A stretch of DNA of 64,000 nt from NCBI RefSeq assembly GCF_018228765.1, contig NZ_CP073695.1, forward strand, positions 2,899,218 through 2,963,217, in the 5' to 3' direction. A program made the translations under genes and the position numbers. Origin of the DNA: Halorubrum ruber. Lineage in GTDB: Archaea > Halobacteriota > Halobacteria > Halobacteriales > Haloferacaceae. This document shows positions 26,297 through 34,037 of this stretch, piece after piece (position 1 is the first letter of the stretch; every line of letters starts with the position of its first letter). The notes beneath the pieces were generated by a model that saw only the letters and a list, made by a program, of their open reading frames with translations, did no database searches and was not told the DNA's origin.

Positions 26297-27133
26297 ATGT
26301 CGATAGTGACCACCACGGAGCTGCTCATCGCCATCCTCGCCGGGATCGTTCAGGGCGTCGTCGAGTGGCTCCCCGTCTCGAGTCAGGGGAACCTCTCGCT
26401 CGTGCTCACTCTCGTCGGCACGGATCCCGCGGTCGCCGTCCAGCTCGCCTTGTTCCTCCAATTGGGCACGACGCTGTCGGCCGCGACCTACTACCGCGCA
26501 GAGATCGCGACCATCCTCAAAACACTCCCCGGGTGGCGACCCACGAGAGCGTACGACGCCGACCACGCAATTGCGACGTACGTCGTCGTGGCGTCGCTGT
26601 TCACCGGGCTCGTCGGCATCCCGCTGTACGTCCTCGCCGTCGATCTCGTCAGCGATCTCACGGGCGGCGTCTTCATCGCCGTCATCGGCGTCCTGCTGGT
26701 GATCACCGGACTCCTCCAGCGGGCCTCAGACGACGTCAGCATGGGCGGCCGCGAGACGCCCTCGCTCGTCGATTCGATTCTCGTCGGCAGCGCGCAAGGG
26801 TTCGCCATCCTGCCCGGTATCTCCCGCTCCGGGGTGACGGCGAGCGCGCTGCTGTTCCGCAGCTACGACCCGCCGACCGCGTTCCGGCTCTCCTTTCTGC
26901 TGTCGATTCCCGCGAGCGTCGGCGCGGCCGCGCTCACCGTCGCCAGCGCGGGCGGGCTTCCCGGGATCGCGCCTGTGCCCGCGGCGGTCGCGCTCGGCGT
27001 GAGTGCCGTCGTCGGCTACCTGACAATCGACGCGCTCATGCGCGTCGTCGAGCGCGTGCCGTTCGCGACGGTGTGTTTCGCGCTCGGGGCGCTCGCGATC
27101 ATTGGTGGGGGCGGAATCGCGCTCGTCGTGTGA
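26297..27133 (+). CDS. uppP: Undecaprenyl-diphosphatase-like phosphatase (UppP/BacA family)
   Basis: A 278-residue polytopic membrane enzyme. The two family motifs are clear: IVQGVVEWLPVSSQGNL (residues 17-33; the usual E-F/W-L-P-x-S-S-x-G) and ILPGISRSGVTASALLF (about 173-189; PG-x-SRSG). Bacterial homologues recycle the lipid carrier pyrophosphate. In a haloarchaeon the carrier is dolichol-type, so a role in recycling the N-glycan lipid carrier is plausible. ATG 26297 is the only start that begins before motif 1 without a long basic leader. Downstream of the putative operon with the DUF4330 gene. Confidence 0.9.
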   Translation: MSIVTTTELLIAILAGIVQGVVEWLPVSSQGNLSLVLTLVGTDPAVAVQLALFLQLGTTLSAATYYRAEIATILKTLPGWRPTRAYDADHAIATYVVVASLFTGLVGIPLYVLAVDLVSDLTGGVFIAVIGVLLVITGLLQRASDDVSMGGRETPSLVDSILVGSAQGFAILPGISRSGVTASALLFRSYDPPTAFRLSFLLSIPASVGAAALTVASAGGLPGIAPVPAAVALGVSAVVGYLTIDALMRVVERVPFATVCFALGALAIIGGGGIALVV

Positions 27134-27168
27134 GCTTCCGGGTCGCGAGTACCGTTCAGCTGGGCTCG

Positions 27169-27696
27169 TCACGAAAACTCGACGCGGACAGGCGCGTCGG
27201 GCCGGTAGTCATCGGGGTGACCGCCGCCTCGCTCGCCGAGAAAGACAATCGCGTCGAGGGCTCCACGCGTGAACCGTGCCTCGTACGACCAGTAGAACTC
27301 GTCTTCGATATCGTCGCTCCGGCCGTGAAACTCGAAGCTGCCGTGCATGTTGTGGTCGAGCCAGAGTTCCTCGTCGAGGGTCTGGGGATCCGGCGCTCGA
27401 AGGCCGATACCACGTTGGATGCGCTCATCTGGGGTTGCGTCCTCACAAAACGAGACGTACGCCTCCCACGAGTCGAAGCCGTGGTCGGCGGCCGCTGTCT
27501 GTTTTTCTTCGGGCGTCTTCTCACGGAACTCCCGCTCGCGTCGCAGGAGCCGTCCGTCTGTGGTCAGCTTGTACGCTTGCATGGCTGGCCGACCGATATC
27601 TTTCGTCTGCCACTCGATATCGGACGGGCTGGCGTCGGCTGGAAACCTCGGCAGCCTGACCCCATCCGCGACCAGCACGTCGTCGTACAGGCCCAT
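27169..27696 (-). CDS. Uncharacterised haloarchaeal protein
   Basis: A 175-residue soluble, acidic protein beginning MGLYDDVLVADGVRLPRFPA. It contains IEWQTKDIGRPAMQAYKLTT, a block rich in Trp/His/Phe (DEELWLDHNMHGSFEFHG) and a C-terminal WSYEARFTRGALD. I recognise no family with certainty. ATG 27696 is chosen, as an upstream start adds 11 residues of different composition. It converges on uppP. Confidence 0.65.
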   Translation of the reverse strand: MGLYDDVLVADGVRLPRFPADASPSDIEWQTKDIGRPAMQAYKLTTDGRLLRREREFREKTPEEKQTAAADHGFDSWEAYVSFCEDATPDERIQRGIGLRAPDPQTLDEELWLDHNMHGSFEFHGRSDDIEDEFYWSYEARFTRGALDAIVFLGERGGGHPDDYRPDAPVRVEFS

Positions 27697-27816
27697 GAAC
27701 GGGCATCGGTGAATGCTGATAAAAAGCATCCGCCCGGATTGACAGTGACTGGGTTGGTGATCGGTGACAATACGGATAGGCCGGGAAGGCTGACCACCTG
27801 TGTAGGCGTTCCGAGA

Positions 27817-28290
27817 CTACGGCAAGCCGTCCTGCGCGTTCACCAGGCTCTCGTCACCGTTCTCGACCCCCGTCCACCACGTCTTCAGCACGGCGATCGT
27901 GACGAGTTCGGGCGGTCGTTCAATGCCGATACAGGATCGCCGATGTACATCGAGGTCGTGCGGCGGATGAAAATGCCGGACCGGCTTCGGGGTGGCTTCG
28001 TTCGCCGCTTCCCGCCCGAATCTGAACTCCAGTCCGTCCTCCCGATAGTGGTACTTGTAATCGCCGTTCTCCCACCACTGAATATCGAAGTACCCGCCTC
28101 GTTCGTGGATACCGGGGGTAACGGTGACTCGTGCCGCTCTGACGTCCGCTCCGTCCCGCCGCGTGAACGGTTGTCCCTTCCCATACCGGAATCGGACGTC
28201 GACGACGCCGTCACCGAGTTGTCGGCGTACTTGTTCCACGCTCTCGTCGATCGCGTCCGAATCGAGCGGCGAACCGTTCCCCAGCCCCAT
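27817..28290 (-). CDS. His-rich small protein of a winged-helix cassette (pair 1)
   Basis: A 157-residue acidic protein: MGLGNGSPLDSDAIDESVEQ, a beta-rich core (RAARVTVTPGIHERGGYFDI, QWWENGDYKYHYREDGLEF) and a histidine cluster VRHFHPPHDLD. The TAATG overlap (1 bp) with the winged-helix gene upstream means obligate co-expression. The His-x-His-Pro cluster and two-gene context resemble the pair at 29077-30044 and the TumE-like pair at 33224-33980. A toxin role, with the winged-helix protein as antitoxin, is a hypothesis from these parallels. Confidence 0.6.
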   Translation of the reverse strand: MGLGNGSPLDSDAIDESVEQVRRQLGDGVVDVRFRYGKGQPFTRRDGADVRAARVTVTPGIHERGGYFDIQWWENGDYKYHYREDGLEFRFGREAANEATPKPVRHFHPPHDLDVHRRSCIGIERPPELVTIAVLKTWWTGVENGDESLVNAQDGLP

Positions 28291-28967
28291 TACTCGAGTG
28301 GGAGCTGATCGCCGGTGGGGGTCGTCTGCGTCCCCGTCCGTCCGTCTCCCTGTTCGGTTACGGTCGGCGCCCGCTCCTTCGCTTCTCGGAAGCGGTACGC
28401 CGCTCTGAGGTGGCTGAGTTCTCGTTTCGCCGTCCGCCAGTGAGAGACGGCGTCGAGTTCGTCCTGATCGAGGTCCCTGTCCGAAACCAGAAGCTCCTCC
28501 GGATCGGGCGCGTCGTATTCGGCTTCGTACGCCGCGAGTTCCCGTTTTATTCGCTGGATTTGGTCGACGAGCGTGTCGCTCCCGGCGAGCCGCCGGATCT
28601 GTTTGAGAAGGTGCCACTCCGGGTCGCGACTGTACAACTTCCCGGAGCCCGTCTGCTGACTTCTGACGATGCCCTCCTCGCTGAGCTTGTTGAGCGCCGT
28701 CCTGGCTTTTGTCTCCGAGACGAGCGCCGTCTCTGCGATATCGCCCGCCGATTTCGGCGTCGTCGTTCTGTCGATCACCGCGCGAATTCGCTCGTCCGCA
28801 GTGGTCTCGTGTTTCCACTCTGCGGCCGCGAACTCGTCGACGTCCTCGAAATCATCGTCGTCGACGGCGAACGGTTCGACGTCGGCCGCGGTTACCGGTT
28901 CGTCCGGCAGCTCCGCCTCGGTGGGGAACTCGTCGGGGCCGTCAGCGGACGGTGGCTCGTCTGTCAT
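28290..28967 (-). CDS. Winged-helix DNA-binding protein (DUF7342-like; pair 1)
   Basis: A 225-residue acidic protein. After a disordered N-terminus of about 50 residues comes a winged helix: ETTADERIRAVIDRTTTPKS, AGDIAETALVSETKARTALN, then a wing SGKLYSRDPEWHLLK. The C-terminal 100 residues are helical (RELSHLRAAYRFREAKERAP), probably dimerising. This arrangement is frequent in haloarchaeal single-domain regulators placed before a small partner gene. An AT-rich TATATTTTG lies about 30 bp upstream of the ATG, and a perfect palindrome lies about 86 bp upstream. Confidence 0.72.
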   Translation of the reverse strand: MTDEPPSADGPDEFPTEAELPDEPVTAADVEPFAVDDDDFEDVDEFAAAEWKHETTADERIRAVIDRTTTPKSAGDIAETALVSETKARTALNKLSEEGIVRSQQTGSGKLYSRDPEWHLLKQIRRLAGSDTLVDQIQRIKRELAAYEAEYDAPDPEELLVSDRDLDQDELDAVSHWRTAKRELSHLRAAYRFREAKERAPTVTEQGDGRTGTQTTPTGDQLPLE

Positions 28968-29052
28968 ACGCTACGCTTCGTCCTAAAAACACATATATTT
29001 TGCTGGCACAGATATACGTGCTGAGGATATCGTGCTCGAGAGCATTATGAAC

Positions 29053-29068
29053 GCGATAATATTATCGC
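29053..29068. promoter_or_regulatory. 16-bp perfect palindrome between the two cassettes
   Basis: GCGATAATATTATCGC is fully self-complementary. It lies 86 bp upstream of the pair 1 start and 9 bp beyond the end of pair 2. It could be an operator for the pair 1 winged-helix protein, or part of a terminator for pair 2. Confidence 0.5.
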
Positions 29069-29076
29069 CCACATAA

Positions 29077-29514
29077 TTAGATCGTGCCCGACTCCCACAG
29101 CTCGCCGACCCGCTCGTCGACCCACGGCAGCACAGTCCCCTCGATGACACGCGTGAGGTCCGTCGCGTACCCCCGGTCGACCGCGGCTGTCGTCTCGGCG
29201 TCCGGCAGCGGATGGAAGTGGTCCCGCGTGTTGTGCGGCTGGTCGTGGCGGTCCCATCGACACTGCTGCCGGTCGCCGGCGCGCATCCCGTGGTACGAGA
29301 CGTGAAAGTCACCGTTCGTGTACGCGCGAACTTCGAGCGAGACGCCGTCGACTGACTCGGGATAGTACTCGACGTCGAGCGTGACGACAAGGCTTTCCAG
29401 CTTGTTCGACGGGAACAGCGACGTCTGGCGCACCTCGTCCCGTCGACCGAACGCCCGAGCGAGATAGCGAAGCGTCGCCTCGTCGACGGATCGCGACCGG
29501 TCAAGACCGGTCAC
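29077..29514 (-). CDS. His-rich small protein of a winged-helix cassette (pair 2)
   Basis: A 145-residue acidic protein starting at GTG 29514, overlapping the upstream gene by 4 bp. A beta-rich core (VVTLDVEYYPESVDGVSLEV, GDFHVSYHGMRAGD) is followed by the histidine cluster RWDRHDQPHNTRDHFHPLPD. The cluster ending HFHP parallels pair 1 (HFHPP) and the HHRHTH cluster of the TumE-like protein at 33224. No enzyme family is recognised. Confidence 0.6.
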   Translation of the reverse strand: MTGLDRSRSVDEATLRYLARAFGRRDEVRQTSLFPSNKLESLVVTLDVEYYPESVDGVSLEVRAYTNGDFHVSYHGMRAGDRQQCRWDRHDQPHNTRDHFHPLPDAETTAAVDRGYATDLTRVIEGTVLPWVDERVGELWESGTI

Positions 29515-30044
29515 GCGGCGTTCTCCTCACGAAACGAGTCCGAACCGCGATCGCGGCGGACCGCCTCCAGCCGGTCGATCCGTTCCCTGACGGTGTGCCA
29601 CTCGCTCAACGCGAGCCACACCGTCTCGACGTCGTCGTACTCCGCGTGGTCGAACGCGTCCACGTCGGTCGGTGACTCGGCGTCGAAGCGCTCCCGGAAC
29701 GCGGACTCGCGCTCGGTGAGCTCGGCGAGCCTCTCGTGAAGCTCGTCGCGTGGCAGGGCTTCGAGCCGATTCCGAAGACGCCACTCGAAGTACGACTCGT
29801 TGCGGGCGAACGTGAGCGGCGACTCCGAGACGCGTTCGACGACGCCGATGTCGGCCAGCCGCTTGAGGTGCCGCCGAGCGGTGTCCGGGGCGCACGAGGC
29901 GCGCTCAGCGATTGTCGACACGCCCGCCGGCTCGTACAACTGGAGCGCGACCCGGTACACGCGCTCGTCGGCGGGCTTAGCGTCGAGGTCCGCGCTGAAC
30001 CCCTCGGCGAGTCCGAACTCCTCGCCGGGCTCGTCGGCAGGCAT
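29511..30044 (-). CDS. Winged-helix DNA-binding protein (DUF7342-like; pair 2)
   Basis: A 177-residue protein. The winged helix covers about residues 26-90 (ADERVYRVALQLYEPAGVST, IAERASCAPDTARRHLKRLA, IGVVERVSESPLTFARNESY) and is followed by a helical tail rich in Glu/Arg (LAELTERESAFRERFDAE, LSEWHTVRERIDRLEAVRRD). Organisation is the same as the pair 1 regulator but sequence is quite diverged, so the duplication is old. Upstream an AT-rich CTATATAATT is a likely TATA element. Confidence 0.72.
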   Translation of the reverse strand: MPADEPGEEFGLAEGFSADLDAKPADERVYRVALQLYEPAGVSTIAERASCAPDTARRHLKRLADIGVVERVSESPLTFARNESYFEWRLRNRLEALPRDELHERLAELTERESAFRERFDAESPTDVDAFDHAEYDDVETVWLALSEWHTVRERIDRLEAVRRDRGSDSFREENAA

Positions 30045-30149
30045 ACTCGTCAGTAGCGGCAGCGACTATATAATTCTGGTGTCGGCGAACTATTTAGCCT
30101 GGTCGGCCGACGTAGCAGCGGATTCGCGTGAAATGAGAGTCCCGTCGAC

Positions 30150-30886
30150 TCAGTCGGCGCCTGTTCCCGCCGCCGTGTGAGACGCCGACAGACCCGTGTC
30201 GGTACCGGCGTCGCCCCCAGACCCCGCCTCCGCCGCCAGCGTCTCCACGTTCGCGAACACGAAGCCCGCGAACCCGACCCGGAGCAGGAGATCGAGATAC
30301 TCTAAGGTCACCGTCGCGGTGAACTGATCGAACAGCCCGGCGATCTGGAGCATCGCCCACGCGATCAGCACGCCGAACGCGAACAGCGCGAGGTTCCGCG
30401 TCTTCTTATAAAACAGCTCCCGTTCGGGCGCCTGCCGCGCCGCCGCGCTCGCCACCGGCCCGAAGAACAGCCCGACGAGCGTCACGTAGCCGGCGAGGAT
30501 TCCGAGGGTGCCCGCCGTCGCGAGCGGGCCCGCGAACACCTCCGCGAAGTCGTACCCGACCCGCATCACGACGGTGATCGCGACGATCCCCCGACGTACC
30601 ACCGGCTCACCCCCGCGACGAACGCCGCGAACCCGAACAGGAAGGGGTACGCCACGTAGTCGCTGAGCAGTTGCCCGGCCTCCAGCGTTCCGGACCCGAC
30701 GTCGAACGTCCCGATCCCGGCGCCCCAGCTCGCGATCCCGACGCCCGCGAACGCGACGACCGCGACGAACGGGTAGCAGTACCGCCGGAGGTCGGCCGGC
30801 TTGCGCCGCGCCAGCACGAGTAGCACGACCGCGGAGACGGCGTAGATCCCCGCGGAGGCGAACCGCACCGTCGACGGCTCAATCAT
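30150..30886 (-). pseudogene. Seven-helix opsin-like protein lacking the retinal lysine (frameshifted)
   Basis: Two abutting frames encode a microbial-rhodopsin-like seven-helix protein; one extra base in the five-base run 30588-30592 would join them into 245 residues. Helix C reads LLSDYVAYPFLFGFAAFVAG (compare the rhodopsin R-Y-x-D-W-x-x-T-T-P block). Helix F is RNLALFAFGVLIAWAML, and helix G is EYLDLLLRVGFAGFVFANVE. The helix G Asp is kept, but the Schiff-base Lys four residues later is Arg (codon CGG, 30279-30281). CGG to a Lys codon needs at least two changes, so this is not a single base error. It overlaps the transducer gene by 8 bp, as sensory rhodopsin genes do. Without the lysine it should not bind retinal in the usual way. 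Confidence 0.72.
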
Positions 30887-32462
30887 CGGCGCTCACCTCC
30901 GCGTCGCCGGCGACCGGGCTCGCGGCGGCCGCGACCCCTCCGCCGGTACCGTCCGCGTCCGCCCGCGTTTCGAACTGGGCGAGCCGCTCGGTGAGCGACG
31001 CGGTGCGCTCCGATAGCGCCGTCGCGGTCTCGGCGAGGTCGCCCACCGTCTCGGCCGTCTCGTCGGCGGTCTCCGCGAGCGACCGGGCGCGGTCCGCGGC
31101 GTCGGTCGCCGAGCCGTGGACCGCCTCGACGCGCGCCGCGACCGACTCGATCCCCTCGGCGCCCTCGTCGGTCGCCCGCGCGATGTCGCCCATCGCGACG
31201 TCGACGTCCTCGACCGTGCCGGTGAGCTCCTCGATCGCGTCGCCCGCGGCGCGCACCGCCGACGTCGTCTCGTCGAGCTCCGTCATCGTCCGGTCCATCT
31301 CGCCCGCGACCGCGGAGACGTCCTCGGTCACCTCGCCGATCGTCGCCTCGATCTCCGTCGTCGACTCGCGCGTCTCCTCGGCGAGCCCCTTCACCTCGTC
31401 GGCGACGACCGCGAACCCGTCGCCGTCGCCGCCCGCTCGCGACGCCTCGATCGAGGCGTTCAGCGCGAGGATGTTGGTCTGCTCGGCGATATCCGCGATC
31501 ACGTCTGTCGTCTCCGCGACGCCGTCCATCCGGTCGTCGAGACCGGCCACGAGGTCGTCGAGCTCCTCGAGCAGGTCGCCGATCGCGACGATCGCCTCGA
31601 CCGCCTCGGTCGCCCGCTCCTCGCCCTCCGCGCCGAGTTCGGCCGCGGCGCTCGCGTCGCCCGCCACCTCGTCGGTCGTCGACGCGATCTCCTCGACGGT
31701 CGCCGAGAAGTCGTCGGTGTCGTTGGCCGTCTCCCGTAACCGCTCGGTCTGCTCGTCTAGCTCGTCGGCCAGCTCGCGCATCTCGTCGGCCACCTCCCGG
31801 TTCAGCCCCGCGACCTCGTCGGCCTCAGCGGCCATCTCCTCGCTGGTCGCCTCGACGTCGCCCGCGAACGATTGGATGTCCTCGATCGTCGTCGCGAGCC
31901 CGCCGGTCATCTCGTTGTACGCCGCCGTGATACGCTGGATCGCGTCGACCTCGCCGTCCGCGTCGAGCCGCCGCGTGAGGTCGCCTTCGGCGGCGTCCTC
32001 CATGGCGCCGCCGATCTCCTCGGCGCGCTCGATGAGGGTGTCCGACAGCTCCTCGGCCTCCGCGCGGGCCGTCTCCGCCTCGCTCTGGGCCCGTTCGGAC
32101 TCGGCGACCGCGTCCCGCAGCGACCGCCGCGTCTCGTCGAAGGCGTCGAACAGGCGCCCGATCTCGTCGCCGCGGTCGGACGTGGCGCGCGCGTCGAACT
32201 CGCCGCGCCCGACCGCCTCGGCCGTCTCCGTCAGCCGCCGCAGCTCGACCGCGACGTTGCCGACCAGCACGATGCCCAGCAGTCCGAGGTTCAGCGTGAC
32301 GACGACGCCGACCGACGTCAGCGCCGCCGTCGCGGCCGCCGCCGTCCCGACCGTCGCCACGTGTCCCGCGAAGAGGGCGACGAAGCCGAGCGTCACGGCG
32401 AGCGTCAGGAGGACGGCCGCGCCGACCCGCCGACCGTACCGCGCGGTAATCGCGTTCATCAT
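30879..32462 (-). CDS. Halobacterial transducer (MCP), HtrII-like topology
   Basis: A 527-residue methyl-accepting transducer. Two membrane helices (about residues 13-37 and 45-72) are joined by a very short loop, so there is no external ligand domain; input must come from a membrane partner. One or two HAMP segments follow (about 72-190), then the signalling coiled coil with the hairpin tip EQTNILALNASIEASRAG, VVADEVKGLAEETRES near 330-370. Short-loop transducers encoded just upstream of, and overlapping, an opsin gene are the sensory-rhodopsin arrangement. Here the opsin partner lacks its lysine. The protein would signal to CheA/CheW for taxis; what it senses is open. Confidence 0.88.
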   Translation of the reverse strand: MMNAITARYGRRVGAAVLLTLAVTLGFVALFAGHVATVGTAAAATAALTSVGVVVTLNLGLLGIVLVGNVAVELRRLTETAEAVGRGEFDARATSDRGDEIGRLFDAFDETRRSLRDAVAESERAQSEAETARAEAEELSDTLIERAEEIGGAMEDAAEGDLTRRLDADGEVDAIQRITAAYNEMTGGLATTIEDIQSFAGDVEATSEEMAAEADEVAGLNREVADEMRELADELDEQTERLRETANDTDDFSATVEEIASTTDEVAGDASAAAELGAEGEERATEAVEAIVAIGDLLEELDDLVAGLDDRMDGVAETTDVIADIAEQTNILALNASIEASRAGGDGDGFAVVADEVKGLAEETRESTTEIEATIGEVTEDVSAVAGEMDRTMTELDETTSAVRAAGDAIEELTGTVEDVDVAMGDIARATDEGAEGIESVAARVEAVHGSATDAADRARSLAETADETAETVGDLAETATALSERTASLTERLAQFETRADADGTGGGVAAAASPVAGDAEVSADD

Positions 32463-32639
32463 CCGTTGTTCGTCCGAAGAAAACTACCCTATTTAGGAGT
32501 AAAGGCCGAATTACACGAAACGATAATTCGGCTGGGCCGCGGGGCCGCCGAGGTGAGCTCGGGCCCTCCGGGACGCCCGGCGCGGGGACTTTCCGGCCCG
32601 AGGACCGGTGTTTTTCCCGCGGCCGCGCGACGGTCGACC

Positions 32640-33089
32640 ATGCCGAGCGTCAGCGACACGTACATCGAGAACCGCCAGCGCGTCCAACCCACCCACACGA
32701 ACAACTACGCCTCCGCACACGGGGGGAACGTCGTCAAGTGGATGGACGAGATCGGCGCGATGTCGGCGATGCGCGCCGCCGGCGAGACCTGCGTCACGGC
32801 CAAGATCAACGGGCTCGACTTCAAGCGGCCCGTCCCGCAGGGCGACACCTGCGTCATCGAGTCGTACGTGTACGCGGTCGGGCGCACGAGCCTCCGGACG
32901 CGGATCCGCGCGTACCGGGAGTCGCCCCGCACGGGCGAGCGCGAGCTCACCACCGAGTCGTACTTCGTGTTCGTCGCCGTCAACGCGGACGGGAACCCGA
33001 CGCCAGTCCCCGAACTGGAGATCACGGGCGAGCGCTGCCGCGAACTCCGCGACGAGGCGCTCGCCGCGGAGCCGGACGAGGACCGATAG
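32640..33089 (+). CDS. Acyl-CoA thioesterase (hotdog fold)
   Basis: A 149-residue protein with the hotdog-thioesterase core. NNYASAHGGNVVKWMDEIGA (about 21-40) contains the G-G-x-V-x-x-W-M-D-E active-site helix, and CVTAKINGLDFKRPVPQGDT follows. ESYVYAVGRTSLRTRIRA is the next strand pair. These features match the YciA/BFIT-type acyl-CoA hydrolases. It would hydrolyse acyl-CoA to free acid and CoA in the cytoplasm. ATG 32640 is selected because the longer upstream reading is antisense to the transducer gene. Confidence 0.9.
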   Translation: MPSVSDTYIENRQRVQPTHTNNYASAHGGNVVKWMDEIGAMSAMRAAGETCVTAKINGLDFKRPVPQGDTCVIESYVYAVGRTSLRTRIRAYRESPRTGERELTTESYFVFVAVNADGNPTPVPELEITGERCRELRDEALAAEPDEDR

Positions 33090-33158
33090 AAAGCGCGGCG
33101 AACACCGTGCGGTGATTCTGACTACAACCCTGCGGCGACGGCGATGTCCGCGATCGTC

Positions 33159-33218
33159 GTTGTGGTCGAAACACAACAATAAGCGTTAACATTGTTGAGT
33201 TCGTATCACAACATACGA
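33159..33218. promoter_or_regulatory. Three inverted repeats at the TumE-like cassette promoter
   Basis: GTTGTG/CACAAC (33159-33164 and 33172-33177), CAACAAT/ATTGTTG (33174-33180 and 33191-33197) and TCGTAT/ATACGA (33201-33206 and 33213-33218) lie in the last 65 bp before the start codon. This density of dyads suggests an autoregulatory operator for the cassette's DNA-binding protein. Confidence 0.6.
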
Positions 33219-33223
33219 GACAG

Positions 33224-33532
33224 ATGCCCGCTACGGTCGTGTACCGGGAAGAGTCCGAGAAATCGGACGGCAGTCGGTATGAGATGATCGCGTGGCAGGT
33301 CCCGGAAAGCGAGGAGTACCCGGAGGGCGTGAAGTACAGTTTCCAGGACATGGACGCCGACGGCGACACGCTACTCCGGTACGACAACGCGCCGCACCAC
33401 CGAGACGTCGGGCGACACCATCGGCACACGCACACTGGAGAAGTCACGAAACTGGACTTCACCGGTCTCGCGGACCTGATCGACGACTTCCAATCCGAGG
33501 TAAACGAGATCCATGACCGACGAACCGACTGA
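33224..33532 (+). CDS. TumE-like (DUF6516-type) putative toxin
   Basis: A 102-residue protein: MPATVVYREESEKSDGSRYE, a core EGVKYSFQDMDADGDTLLRY, then DNAPHHRDVGRHHRHTHTGE, a dense histidine cluster (residues about 62-76). The DNAPHH...H-x-H pattern is that of the DUF6516/TumE family, proposed toxins of two-gene TumA/TumE systems. The 3' end overlaps the following winged-helix gene by 20 bp. Assignment rests on motif memory, so moderately sure; toxicity is not shown by sequence. Confidence 0.7.
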   Translation: MPATVVYREESEKSDGSRYEMIAWQVPESEEYPEGVKYSFQDMDADGDTLLRYDNAPHHRDVGRHHRHTHTGEVTKLDFTGLADLIDDFQSEVNEIHDRRTD

Positions 33533-33980
33533 TACCGACCCCACCCACGACGAATTTACACCGGACCCGAGCGACGCCGAGTACCCGTCGACGCTCCGTA
33601 TCACGTCGCTACCGGCGGAACAGGCACAGACGGCGGCGATCGAGCGCGCCGAGCGCTGGGAGGACGGCGAGGCAGTCCCGCACGTGGTCAACTTCGAGGA
33701 CCGTGCGCGGCTCCGCCAGCTGCTCACGGACCGCCGGATGGAGCTGCTGGAGGCGGTGATGGAACGACCGCCCGAGAGCATCCGCGCGCTGGCGGACCGG
33801 CTCGACCGAGACGTCCACGTCGTCCACGACGACCTGTCGCTTTTGGCCGACTACGACATCGTCCACTTCGAGGCGGACGGCCGCGCGAAGCGGCCGTATG
33901 TGCCCTACGAGACGGTTCGGATCGAAGTCGAGTTCGGGCTGCCCCGCGGCGACGAGTCGGAGTCGACCGCGTCCGCGTGA
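33513..33980 (+). CDS. TumA-like DNA-binding protein (putative antitoxin)
   Basis: A 155-residue protein. Residues about 70-125 form a winged helix: RRMELLEAVMERPPESIRAL, ADRLDRDVHVVHDDLSLLAD, YDIVHFEADGRAKRPYVPYE, like the HVO_A0114-type regulators. The N-terminus is acidic and disordered. It overlaps the TumE-like gene by 20 bp and thus is translated with it. It is likely to bind the dyads at 33159-33218 and neutralise its partner; both points are inferred from the family arrangement. Confidence 0.74.
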   Translation: MTDEPTDTDPTHDEFTPDPSDAEYPSTLRITSLPAEQAQTAAIERAERWEDGEAVPHVVNFEDRARLRQLLTDRRMELLEAVMERPPESIRALADRLDRDVHVVHDDLSLLADYDIVHFEADGRAKRPYVPYETVRIEVEFGLPRGDESESTASA

Positions 33981-34037
33981 CGCACGCCGCGTCGGAATTC
34001 CGCTGAGGCCGCCGAGCGCGGCGATGCGACCCGTGAG

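Noticed and set aside
26365-28308. 647-residue open frame running through uppP and the following genes
   Set aside because: Arg/Ala-rich with no domain; overlaps several real genes with proper motifs and starts.
30991-32496. 501-residue open frame antisense to the transducer
   Set aside because: The composition is almost only Ser/Ala/Arg/Thr, the signature of an antisense read of Asp/Glu/Ala/Thr-rich coiled-coil codons.
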